This document shows positions 1 to 5,844 of a DNA stretch of 7,254 nucleotides, piece after piece. Source of the DNA: Novosphingobium sp. (GTDB taxonomy: Bacteria; Pseudomonadota; Alphaproteobacteria; Sphingomonadales; Sphingomonadaceae); assembly GCA_030830245.1 (NCBI GenBank), contig JAURNJ010000078.1:1-7254 (forward strand), in the 5' to 3' direction. The position numbers and the translations under genes were made by a program. Position 1 is the stretch's first letter; each line of letters opens with the position of its first letter. The notes beneath the pieces are model-generated. The model saw only the letters and a program-made list of their open reading frames with translations. It made no database searches and was not told the origin of the DNA.

Positions 1-1
1 C

Positions 2-163
2 GCGGAACGCCCCGCCGTGGTGCGCGCGCAGGAGCGGATTGCCAAGGATTTCAGCGCCCGCATGGCCGCAACCATGGATTCGGCAAGCCGCGCCGATGTC
101 GAGCGTTTCTACGGCATCGACGAGACCATGCCGGAAGCAAAACTCGCACGGGTTCCGGACTGA
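2..163 (+). CDS. 3' end of an unidentified gene (partial)
   Basis: An open frame enters from the left edge and ends at the TGA at 161-163, giving the last 53 residues of a protein. The residues read as helix-rich and charged (AQERIAKDFSARM near the start, FYGIDETMPEAK near the end), and the codons are GC-rich at third positions like the neighbouring genes. I do not recognise the family. It does not look like the C-terminus of NrdA, the usual partner upstream of nrdB, because no cysteine pair is present near the end. The gene lies on the same strand as nrdB, 107 bases upstream of the chosen nrdB start, so it is not tightly coupled to it. Confidence 0.6.
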   Translation, partial: AERPAVVRAQERIAKDFSARMAATMDSASRADVERFYGIDETMPEAKLARVPD

Positions 164-270
164 TGTTCCCGCGCTCGCCAGAGTGGAAAACTCGCCCGGC
201 CAAGTAGGAAACCACCCTTCGAGCACCTATCTTGGATGGTCTGCGCTCACCCAATCGAAAGACTCGCGAC

Positions 271-1311
271 ATGCCCCTTCTCGAAGCCCGCAAGACCTAC
301 AAGCCATTCGAATATCCGTGGGCCTACGAGTTCTGGAAGCGCCAGCAGCAGGTCCACTGGCTGCCCGAGGAAGTGCCGCTGGGCGAGGATTGCCGCGACT
401 GGGCGCAGAAGATTTCCGAGCATGAGCGCAACCTGCTCACCCAGATCTTCCGCTTCTTCACCCAGGCCGATGTCGAGGTGCAGGATTGCTACCACGACAA
501 GTATGCCCGCGTGTTCAAGCCGACCGAGATCAAGATGATGCTCGCCGCCTTCTCCAACATGGAGACGGTGCACATCGCCGCCTATTCGCACCTGCTCGAC
601 ACCATCGGCATGCCCGAAAGCGAATACGGCATGTTCCTCGAATACCAGGAACTGCGCGACAAGCACGATTACCTGCACACCTTCGGCGTCGACAGCGACG
701 AGGATATCGCCCGCACCCTCGCCATGTTCGGCGGCTTTACCGAGGGGCTGCAGCTGTTCGCCAGCTTCGCCATGCTGATGAACTTCCCGCGCTTCAACAA
801 GATGAAGGGCATGGGCCAGATCGTCTCGTGGTCCGTCCGCGACGAGAGCCTGCACTGCGAAGGCATCACCCAGCTGTTCCACACCTTCGTCAAGGAGCGC
901 GGCTGCCTGACCAAGTCGGTGAAGGAAGACATCATCGATTGCTGCCAGAAGACGGTGCGGCTGGAAGATGCCTTCATCGATCTGGCTTTCGAGATGGGGC
1001 CGGTGCCGGGGATGACCGCCAAGGACATCAAGCGCTATATCCGCTACATCGCCGACTGGCGGCTGCGCCAGCTTGGGCTGCCCGAAATCTACATGGTGGA
1101 CGATCACCCGCTGCCGTGGCTCGCGCCGCTGCTCAACGGGGTGGAGCACGCCAACTTCTTCGAAACCCGCGCGACCGAATATTCGAAGGGCGCCACTCGG
1201 GGAGACTGGAACACCGTCTGGGCGAACTTCGACCAGAGGCGAAAGGCGAAGGCCAACGACACCGAAGACACCGACGACGGTTCCGAGCCGGATATGTTCG
1301 CGGCGGAGTAG
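271..1311 (+). CDS. nrdB: Class I ribonucleoside-diphosphate reductase, beta (small) subunit
   Basis: NrdB holds the di-metal centre and stable tyrosyl radical that the large subunit NrdA uses to reduce ribonucleoside diphosphates to deoxynucleotides in the cytosol. The 346-residue product has the full ligand set by comparison with E. coli R2: D67, E98, H101, E158, E192 and H195. The radical tyrosine is Y105, seven residues after E98 (METVHIAAYSH), so this is a Tyr-radical enzyme and not the Phe-bearing class Ic type. RDESLH at 190-195 is the second ligand motif. Y304, in a FFETR...EY segment, is a candidate for the C-terminal radical-relay tyrosine, and an acidic tail ending DMFAAE would dock to NrdA. 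The ATG at 271 fits the family N-terminus (MPLLEARKTY); an in-frame TTG at 232 would add 13 unlikely residues. A weak GAAAG lies about ten bases upstream. No nrdA is visible and no clear NrdR box was found. Confidence 0.96.
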   Translation: MPLLEARKTYKPFEYPWAYEFWKRQQQVHWLPEEVPLGEDCRDWAQKISEHERNLLTQIFRFFTQADVEVQDCYHDKYARVFKPTEIKMMLAAFSNMETVHIAAYSHLLDTIGMPESEYGMFLEYQELRDKHDYLHTFGVDSDEDIARTLAMFGGFTEGLQLFASFAMLMNFPRFNKMKGMGQIVSWSVRDESLHCEGITQLFHTFVKERGCLTKSVKEDIIDCCQKTVRLEDAFIDLAFEMGPVPGMTAKDIKRYIRYIADWRLRQLGLPEIYMVDDHPLPWLAPLLNGVEHANFFETRATEYSKGATRGDWNTVWANFDQRRKAKANDTEDTDDGSEPDMFAAE

Positions 1312-1439
1312 GAGTTGTGACGTTTTGTTAGTTTGCCGGATAGTAACGCCGAAGGAATTACGATGCCTGATGGCGAAAAAATCTTATTGACGAAGCTAAA
1401 TCAGCGTTAGAGCGCGTTCAAGAATTTGACGCGGATTCG

Positions 1440-1955
1440 TTGATTCGCAGGGAAGATCTTGGGAAAGATGCTTTCGACGAAGCTGTTAAGCCCGCTCAAC
1501 GTATAATTGATTTATTCAACACGCTGCCTTCTTCTCATTTGAGATTCTTTCCAGATGAACAGTTGGTTTCTGTTCGAAATTCCGCTAACTCTTTCTATAA
1601 TTTGCTCGACAGTTTCAACAACTTCGACGTTGCTTCTGCGGAGCCAAACGTTGCAGACGCACGAAATGATCTCTTGAGTAGATTGTCTGCTCAGTTTCAA
1701 CCGACCTTCAATGTCTTGGCTCCTCTTGTTTCGTTTGCGACTTCGATGGCGCAGGACTTCCAAGCACTTGAGCGTGAGGCGAGGGCTGCGACACAGGCCG
1801 CTAAGGATCAGGCGGCTGGCATCCTTGAAGAACTTTCTACCCAAAAGAAAATCGTCGACTCGATTATAACTGAAGTGCGCTCGGCGGCGGCCGAGCAAGG
1901 CGTTGGGAAGCAGGCTATCCATTTAAAAACGAAGCTGACAATCATGCTGCCTTAA
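1440..1955 (+). CDS. N-terminal fragment of the accessory gene: helical, coiled-coil-like domain
   Basis: This is the longest single-frame piece of the 5' half: 171 residues from a TTG without a ribosome binding site, so it is a fragment and not an independent gene. The same frame is open back to a TGA at 1368-1370, and residues encoded from about 1380 (NLIDEAKSALERVQEF) belong to it. The sequence is almost all predicted helix. A 1780-1895 stretch rich in A, E, K and Q (EREARAATQAAKDQ, ILEELSTQKKIVD) looks like a coiled coil leading to the membrane. The last eight residues before the stop at 1953-1955 are out-of-frame readthrough after the slippery site at 1922. No catalytic motif is seen. 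Confidence 0.5.
   Translation: MIRREDLGKDAFDEAVKPAQRIIDLFNTLPSSHLRFFPDEQLVSVRNSANSFYNLLDSFNNFDVASAEPNVADARNDLLSRLSAQFQPTFNVLAPLVSFATSMAQDFQALEREARAATQAAKDQAAGILEELSTQKKIVDSIITEVRSAAAEQGVGKQAIHLKTKLTIMLP
1922..1930 (+). promoter_or_regulatory. Candidate -1 slippery heptamer T TTA AAA joining the two halves
   Basis: In the upstream frame the codons are CAT TTA AAA ACG, so T1922 TTA AAA matches the X XXY YYZ pattern for tandem -1 slippage. A one-base backward shift here enters exactly the frame that stays open to 2386, while the unshifted frame stops at 1953-1955. I did not find a convincing downstream stem or pseudoknot. The same sequence is also a likely site for a sequencing or mutational indel, because it is a T3A5 run. 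Confidence 0.35.
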
Positions 1956-1978
1956 GCTCGAAATGGCTCGAAAGGACT

Positions 1979-2386
1979 GTGAAGGCGGCAATTATATTGA
2001 TAATATATCCTATTATTTCTCTTTTTATACACAGAATCGATGGAATTGCGGATGGTGATTACGCAATGTTCCAACTTGCGGTGAGTAAAATATTGATTTT
2101 TGTAGTGCTAGCTTACGGGGTCATCCTGAGCGCCCGCAATTTTCTGTCTCACAAGCACAACGAGATCATAAACCGTCACAGGCAGAATGCTTTAGCGACG
2201 TTCTCGGCATTAGCTGAAGCGACGTCTGACGCGGCTAGTTCTGACATCGTTCTGAGCCATGCGGCAGCTTGTATATTTGCGCCACAGGAGACCGGATATA
2301 CGAAGTCTGACTCAGTTCACACAGAAGGAGTTCCTGCGCTCCAAATTTTACCACGGATCGGCGCGGCCACTGGATCAAGCTCTTAG
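1979..2386 (+). CDS. C-terminal fragment of the accessory gene: two membrane segments plus soluble tail
   Basis: The nominal start here is an internal GTG; the same frame is open back past 1922, where it encodes FKNEADNHAALSSKWLERT and joins smoothly to the helical domain. Two hydrophobic segments follow, at about 1988-2030 (AIILIIYPIISLFI) and 2068-2130 (LAVSKILIFVVLAYGVILSA), separated by a short acidic loop (DGIADGDYAM). A basic linker (SHKHNEIINRHRQNA) and an alanine-rich helix come next, then a Cys-containing segment ending GYTKSDS and a short flexible tail. The gene ends 12 bases from the convergent nuclease stop at 2399. There is no Shine-Dalgarno before 1979, so separate translation is unlikely. 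Confidence 0.5.
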   Translation: MKAAIILIIYPIISLFIHRIDGIADGDYAMFQLAVSKILIFVVLAYGVILSARNFLSHKHNEIINRHRQNALATFSALAEATSDAASSDIVLSHAAACIFAPQETGYTKSDSVHTEGVPALQILPRIGAATGSSS

Positions 2387-2398
2387 TGATTGGTTGAT

Positions 2399-2971
2399 TC
2401 AACACCAACTCCCCCGATACCCCTTCCACGTTTCCGCATAGCCTTCGCGCACCAGCACCTCGCCAAGGCTCTCGCCGTCGCGGGACAGCACCCGCAGCAG
2501 CCTGCCATAGCGGTCGGCATCTTCCGCGCCGAAGCCCTGCTTGCGGATTTCGAACGGCCCCTGGTTGAGCAGCGTGGTCAGCCGCTGCGTCGCCCGTTCC
2601 GCCAGCTGCCCTTCGCGCGCGCATTCCGGCTCCGACAGTTCGGGCGTGTTGATATCGGCAATCCTGATCTTGTTGCTGCGATACCAGATCGTGTCGCCAT
2701 CGACGACGCAGGTATAGCGAATCTCGCCGCAGCGGCTGAACTGCGCGCTCACCTGGTCGATGGGCGTCTCTCCCGGCGCGTCGAGCGGGATCGCCCAGCC
2801 CGGCGGTCCGCCATCCCATAGGAACACGGCAGTGAACACCGCGAGTGGGGCGACGATGAAATAGGGTGTCCACGGCGAAGGAGCCCTGCCGCGCTCGCGC
2901 CTGACCATCCGCTGCGACGCCTTGCGGGCGTGCCGCGCGCCGCTCCCCTTGTGAGAGTAGCGCCTTGCCAT
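2399..2971 (-). CDS. Membrane-anchored thermonuclease-family (SNase-like) protein
   Basis: The 190-residue product belongs to the staphylococcal-nuclease fold (TNase, OB-fold), whose founding member cuts DNA and RNA with calcium. A basic N-terminus (residues 1-33) precedes one hydrophobic segment at about 37-52 (YFIVAPLAVFTAVFLW), which suggests an inner-membrane anchor with the nuclease domain outside. The domain starts near residue 85. CVVDGDT (D91, D93) is followed by IRIADINTPE (R103, E111) and DRYGRLLR (R154), which match D21, R35, E43 and R87 of the staphylococcal enzyme. The D40 position is N108 here. Cysteines 81, 88, 117 and 190 could form disulfides. No clear Shine-Dalgarno precedes the ATG at 2971; a hairpin lies there instead. 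It is a close paralogue of the product of 6654-7058. Nuclease activity is inferred and not certain, because many homologues have other roles. Confidence 0.9.
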   Translation of the reverse strand: MARRYSHKGSGARHARKASQRMVRRERGRAPSPWTPYFIVAPLAVFTAVFLWDGGPPGWAIPLDAPGETPIDQVSAQFSRCGEIRYTCVVDGDTIWYRSNKIRIADINTPELSEPECAREGQLAERATQRLTTLLNQGPFEIRKQGFGAEDADRYGRLLRVLSRDGESLGEVLVREGYAETWKGYRGSWC

Positions 2972-2999
2972 GCCGGGCAGGGTAAGCCCGGCAGGGTAA
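2971..2999 (-). repeat. Tandem 14-base repeat and 8-bp hairpin abutting the nuclease start codon
   Basis: On the minus strand two adjacent copies of TTACCCTGCC(G/C)GGC occupy 2999-2986 and 2985-2972, differing at one base. The same bases form a perfect 8-bp inverted repeat (2971-2978 with 2986-2993, 7-base loop) whose inner arm runs into the A of the ATG at 2971. The arrangement leaves no obvious ribosome binding site for the nuclease gene and could fold over its start codon. Confidence 0.5.
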
Positions 3000-3442
3000 A
3001 GGAACCTTCAAGCAGTCGGACGACATTGTTGTCACTGGCAATCCCCATCACACACACCTCCACCCCGGCCAGCTTTGCGCTGCCGGGTGAGGCAAAGGGA
3101 ACGATGACCGGCGCGGGGTTGCCGCATTTTGTGCCCGGACTCGACGACGCTTGGGTACTCGAAGTTCAAGAAGGGAAGTGCGTCGAGATTTGATGCCACC
3201 GGCCGAGGGTTCCCGCTCCAGCTATGATGCGACGGAACGGAGCCATATCGTGGCGGCTTGCCATTGCGAACGTTCGGCTTCGAATGCCGGGACGCCCGCG
3301 CCGATCATCTCCCGCGCTTCCGCACCCGTTCAGGCACGAACTGCGGGACGGTCCATCCGAAGCGCCTGCAGCCGCACCGGACGCGCAGGGGCATATGCGA
3401 TTCGGGGTGCTGTAGGAAAATGGTTTCTTGCGGGGCGTGAGT
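3000..3442. other. Gene-poor stretch between the nuclease and membrane-protein genes
   Basis: I see no gene here that I can support. On the minus strand a frame is open from the TGA at 3168-3166 down to 2749, and an ATG at 3048 has a good Shine-Dalgarno (GGAGG at 3061-3057, 8-base spacing). That frame begins MGIASDNNVVRLLEG and then runs out of frame into the nuclease gene, so it may be a small gene, a gene remnant, or the true upstream part of the nuclease gene. The plus strand is open to 3193 in one frame and carries a 63-codon frame at 3224-3415, neither with a ribosome binding site or a recognisable product. Short minus-strand frames near 3220-3390 look remnant-like but match nothing I know. 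Confidence 0.4.
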
Positions 3443-3828
3443 TTACGACCTGCGCACCACCAGCACCGGCATGATCGCGAATACCGCCTGACCAGCCAGC
3501 CCCAGCGCGCCCGGAGTCTCCTTCATCGCTCCCAGCCATTGCGCAAGGCTTTGTCCCAGCGTGATCGCCAGAAGCGCCTCGCCCGCCATCAGCAGAGCAA
3601 ACGCCAGCGCACCCATCGCCGCCGCCTGACCCGCCGACGTAATCCCGAAGCTCCGCGTGAACGCCCTCGCCGCCAGCCAGCTTGCCGCCAGCATCACCGG
3701 CAGTTCCACCAGCACCGCGCCCGTCTCGCCGATCCCCGGCGCGAGCCACAGCGTGCGCACCGTGCCCAGCACGAAGCCCAGCGCGAAGATCGCGCCCAAT
3801 AGGCCAGGGCTGCTTTTGCCGTTTGCAT
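3443..3828 (-). pseudogene. Small alphaproteobacterial integral membrane protein, apparent single frameshift near the N-terminus
   Basis: The body of the gene, read from the stop at 3445-3443 upstream, encodes GAIFALGFVLGTVRTLWL, then two to three more hydrophobic segments and a C-terminus AIMPVLVVRRS. This matches a family of roughly 125-140 residue alphaproteobacterial membrane proteins as I remember it (N-terminus like M..AALAYF..VF..GFVLG..R). The expected N-terminus MQTAKAALAYW is present from an ATG at 3828-3826 but in another frame; adding one G to the G3 run at 3797-3795 joins the two parts into a 128-residue protein. Without that repair the only in-frame starts are a TTG at 3799 with no ribosome binding site, or a start at 4054 that overlaps the divergent epimerase gene by about 160 bases. 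The cellular role is unknown. The gene is divergent from the epimerase gene with 65 bases between starts. Confidence 0.7.
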
Positions 3829-3893
3829 AACCGCAACTTGCCCCAGACGCGCGCGGCGCGCTACCGTCCCGGAAAGAATCAGGAGAGAGACCA

Positions 3894-4811
3894 ATGCTCA
3901 AAGGCCAGAAGATCCTCATCACCGGCCCCGCCGGCCAGATCGCCACGCCGATCACCAAATCGCTCGCGGCGGACAACGAGGTGTGGGGGATCGCCCGCTT
4001 CAGCCAGCCGGGCAGCCGCGAGGAGGTGGAGGGCTGGGGCGTCACCACCCGCAAGATCGAGCTTGGCGGCGACGACTTTGGCGACCTGCCCGACGATTTC
4101 GACGCCGTGCTCCACCTTGCCGCCTACATCGTTCCCGGCGGCGACTATGACAGCGCGATCAGGGTCAACGCCGAGGGCACCGGCCTGCTCATGCGCCATT
4201 GCCGCAATTCGAAGCGCTTCATGGTGATGACCACGAGCAGCGTCTATGCGCCCAACCCGGACGGCATGCACCTCTACAAGGAAGACGATCCGGTGGGCGA
4301 TGGCGCGCTGCCCGGCATGCCGACCTATGGCATCTCCAAGCTGATGGAAGAGGGCGTGGCGCGCGCCTGCGCCCGCCTGTTCAACCTGCCGACCGTGATC
4401 GCGAGGATGAATTCGGCCTACGGGTCGAACGGCGGCCTGCCCAGCCATCACCTCGCCAACCTGCTGAAGGGGGAGACGATCCGCCTGCGCTCGAACCCCA
4501 ACGGCTACAGCCCGATCCACGAGCGCGACATCGTCGACCAGGTGGAAGGCGTGCTGTCGGCTGCCTCGGTGCCTGCCACCATCGTCAACTGGTGCGGAGA
4601 TGAGGCTGTCTCCGCGCAGGACATGATCGCCTATATGGCCGAATTGACCGGGCGCGAGCCGAAGATCGAATACTACTCCGCGCCTTTCGCCCAGCCGGGC
4701 GTCGCCTGCGACCCGACCAAGCGCATCGCGCTGACCGGGCCGGGCAAGGTTTCATGGCGCGAGGGCATCCGCGAGATGATCGAGGCAAGGCACCCCGAGG
4801 CGCTGGTTTGA
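3894..4811 (+). CDS. NAD(P)-dependent epimerase/dehydratase (extended SDR)
   Basis: The 305-residue product is an extended short-chain dehydrogenase/reductase of the NAD-dependent epimerase/dehydratase type, acting in the cytosol on a sugar nucleotide or similar substrate that I cannot specify. The Rossmann cofactor motif is ITGPAGQI at residues 9-16, and LHLAAY at 73-78 is the typical strand-4 motif. Catalytic residues are S115 or S116 (TTSSVY), Y145 and K149 (TYGISK). RMNSAYG at 171-177 and SPIHERD at 206-212 match the substrate-side motifs of the family (R.xNvYG and fihvdD). Length is usual for the family. The ATG has a strong Shine-Dalgarno (AGGAGA at 3881-3886, 7-base spacing). It stands alone on its strand, divergent from the membrane-protein gene and convergent with the SDR gene, so context does not name its substrate. 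Confidence 0.92.
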   Translation: MLKGQKILITGPAGQIATPITKSLAADNEVWGIARFSQPGSREEVEGWGVTTRKIELGGDDFGDLPDDFDAVLHLAAYIVPGGDYDSAIRVNAEGTGLLMRHCRNSKRFMVMTTSSVYAPNPDGMHLYKEDDPVGDGALPGMPTYGISKLMEEGVARACARLFNLPTVIARMNSAYGSNGGLPSHHLANLLKGETIRLRSNPNGYSPIHERDIVDQVEGVLSAASVPATIVNWCGDEAVSAQDMIAYMAELTGREPKIEYYSAPFAQPGVACDPTKRIALTGPGKVSWREGIREMIEARHPEALV

Positions 4812-4838
4812 TCTGGACCCTGCCGGTCAACTCTTGTC

Positions 4839-4910
4839 CGGGCCGCAGGCCCGCAAGCGCGAACGCGCGCCCGAGCTTATGCGAGGAAAGCCAAGGCGGC
4901 GGATGCCGCC
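4839..4910. terminator. GC-rich hairpins between two convergent SDR genes, possible bidirectional termination
   Basis: Two perfect short stems lie in the 129-base gap between the convergent stops: CGGGCC/GGCCCG at 4839-4844 and 4848-4853 with a 3-base loop, and GGCGGC/GCCGCC at 4895-4900 and 4905-4910 with a 4-base loop. Neither is followed by a T run on either strand, so intrinsic termination is uncertain. Confidence 0.35.
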
Positions 4911-4940
4911 GCCGGCGCTTGAGGCCAGACAGGAAACTGC

Positions 4941-5708
4941 TCAAACCGCCATCAGGCTGCCGCCATTGAGGTTGACCGCCTGGCCGTTGATCCAGCCCGC
5001 TTCCTCGTCCGAAAGCAGGAACGAGACGAGCGACGCCACATCCTCCTCGCTGCCATGGCGGGGGCTGGGCGTGGTCTTGAGCATGGCGTCGCGCTCGGCC
5101 TGGCTCATGTTGATCATGATCGCGTCGGTCAGGATCACGCCGGGGCAGACGCAGTTGGCGCGGATGCCTTCCTTGCCCCAGCGATCGGCAACGTGGCGCA
5201 TCAGGCCGTTCAGCCCGGCCTTGGCGATGTAATAGCTCATGCGCATCGGCGCCGATCCCTTGCTGGCGCCGGACGAGGTATAGACGATGGAACCGCCGCC
5301 CGCCTTGAGCATCTCGGGGATGGCGAAGCGGCTGCACAGCAGGTGGCCGCGCAGCGAAACTTTGTGCATGCGGTCGAACACGGCAAGGTCGGTGGAGACG
5401 ACGTCTTTGTCTTCTAGGTTGCGCTCCCGGTCGGTGGCGTTGACGTGCATCAGGTCGAGCTGGCCGTATTCGGAAACGACGCGGGCGACCGTGTCGCGCA
5501 CCGAATCCTCCTCGGTGATGTCGAAACGCAGGGCGAGGCCCTCTCCGCCATCGGCCTTGACACTCTCGATCAGCTTCGCTGCGCCCGCTTCGTTGACATC
5601 GGCGACGACGACTTTCGCGCCTTCGCGGGCGAGCCGCCGCGCGGTCATCGCGCCCATGCCCGTGGCGCTTCCCGCGCAGAGCACCACCTTGCCTTCGTGC
5701 CTTCTCAT
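4941..5708 (-). CDS. Classical SDR-family oxidoreductase
   Basis: The 255-residue product is a classical short-chain dehydrogenase, a cytosolic NAD(P)-dependent enzyme reducing or oxidising an alcohol/ketone pair; the substrate cannot be read from sequence. The cofactor motif is AGSATGMG at residues 12-19, with Ala in place of the usual first Thr. D38, after the second strand (VVVAD), favours NAD over NADP. The NNAG motif is altered to VNAT at 89-92. Catalytic S146, Y159 and K163 are present (YTSSGAS, SYYIAK), but the Asn of the catalytic tetrad is S118 (KVSLRG). CPG at 188-190 and the C-terminal GQAVNLNGG at 242-250 are standard. The ATG has a strong Shine-Dalgarno (GGAGGA just upstream, at about 5719-5714). 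It diverges from the lipoprotein gene across 136 bases. Confidence 0.93.
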   Translation of the reverse strand: MRRHEGKVVLCAGSATGMGAMTARRLAREGAKVVVADVNEAGAAKLIESVKADGGEGLALRFDITEEDSVRDTVARVVSEYGQLDLMHVNATDRERNLEDKDVVSTDLAVFDRMHKVSLRGHLLCSRFAIPEMLKAGGGSIVYTSSGASKGSAPMRMSYYIAKAGLNGLMRHVADRWGKEGIRANCVCPGVILTDAIMINMSQAERDAMLKTTPSPRHGSEEDVASLVSFLLSDEEAGWINGQAVNLNGGSLMAV

Positions 5709-5773
5709 TCCCGTCCTCCGTTTGTAGCATGCAGACTAACGCCTGAAGCGTGCAGGGCAATGGTCGGAAAAAT

Positions 5774-5787
5774 TTGCGTTCGCGCAA
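5774..5787. promoter_or_regulatory. Short palindrome TTGCG-TTCG-CGCAA between divergent genes
   Basis: A perfect 5-bp inverted repeat with a TTCG centre lies midway between the divergent SDR and lipoprotein genes. It could be an operator half-site pair or a UUCG-capped hairpin; nothing else in the sequence decides between these. Confidence 0.25.
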
Positions 5788-5844
5788 TGATCGGGACGCC
5801 TCCACCTGCGAGGTATATGCTGCAACCATTGAAGGAGAGACCCG

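Larger units (their letters stand above)
1363..2386 (+). pseudogene. AT-rich accessory gene for a two-TM helical protein, reading frame broken twice
   Basis: The whole locus reads as one gene of about 341 codons if two single-base deficits are repaired. The ATG at 1363 follows a strong Shine-Dalgarno (GAAGGA at 1351-1356) but hits a stop at 1408 unless one A is added to the A6 run at 1376-1381. The frame then stays open to 1952 and must slip by one base at 1922-1929 to continue to the stop at 2384-2386. Joined, the product is a long helical cytosolic region, two membrane segments, then a conserved-looking soluble tail (NRHRQNALATFSAL ... CIFAPQETGY). I remember similar tails in uncharacterised bacterial membrane proteins but cannot name a family. 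Base composition is far lower in GC than both neighbours, which suggests horizontal acquisition between nrdB and the nuclease gene. It could be a decayed gene, a live gene with frameshifting, or a live gene damaged by sequencing error. Confidence 0.7.

Noticed and set aside
232..270. Upstream TTG start that would extend nrdB by 13 residues
   Set aside because: The added residues do not resemble the family N-terminus, and no ribosome binding site precedes the TTG; the ATG at 271 gives the expected beginning.
247..1149. 300-codon minus-strand open frame antisense to nrdB
   Set aside because: It is a shadow of nrdB codon bias in GC-rich DNA; the product is repetitive in character and matches no family, while nrdB has all its active-site residues.
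3224..3415. 63-codon plus-strand frame starting with two Met codons
   Set aside because: No ribosome binding site, no recognisable product, and an Arg/Pro-rich composition; not supported as a gene.
3829..4054. 5' extension of the small membrane-protein frame up to 4054
   Set aside because: It would overlap the divergent epimerase gene and its Shine-Dalgarno, and the extension does not look like the family's N-terminus, which is found in another frame at 3828.
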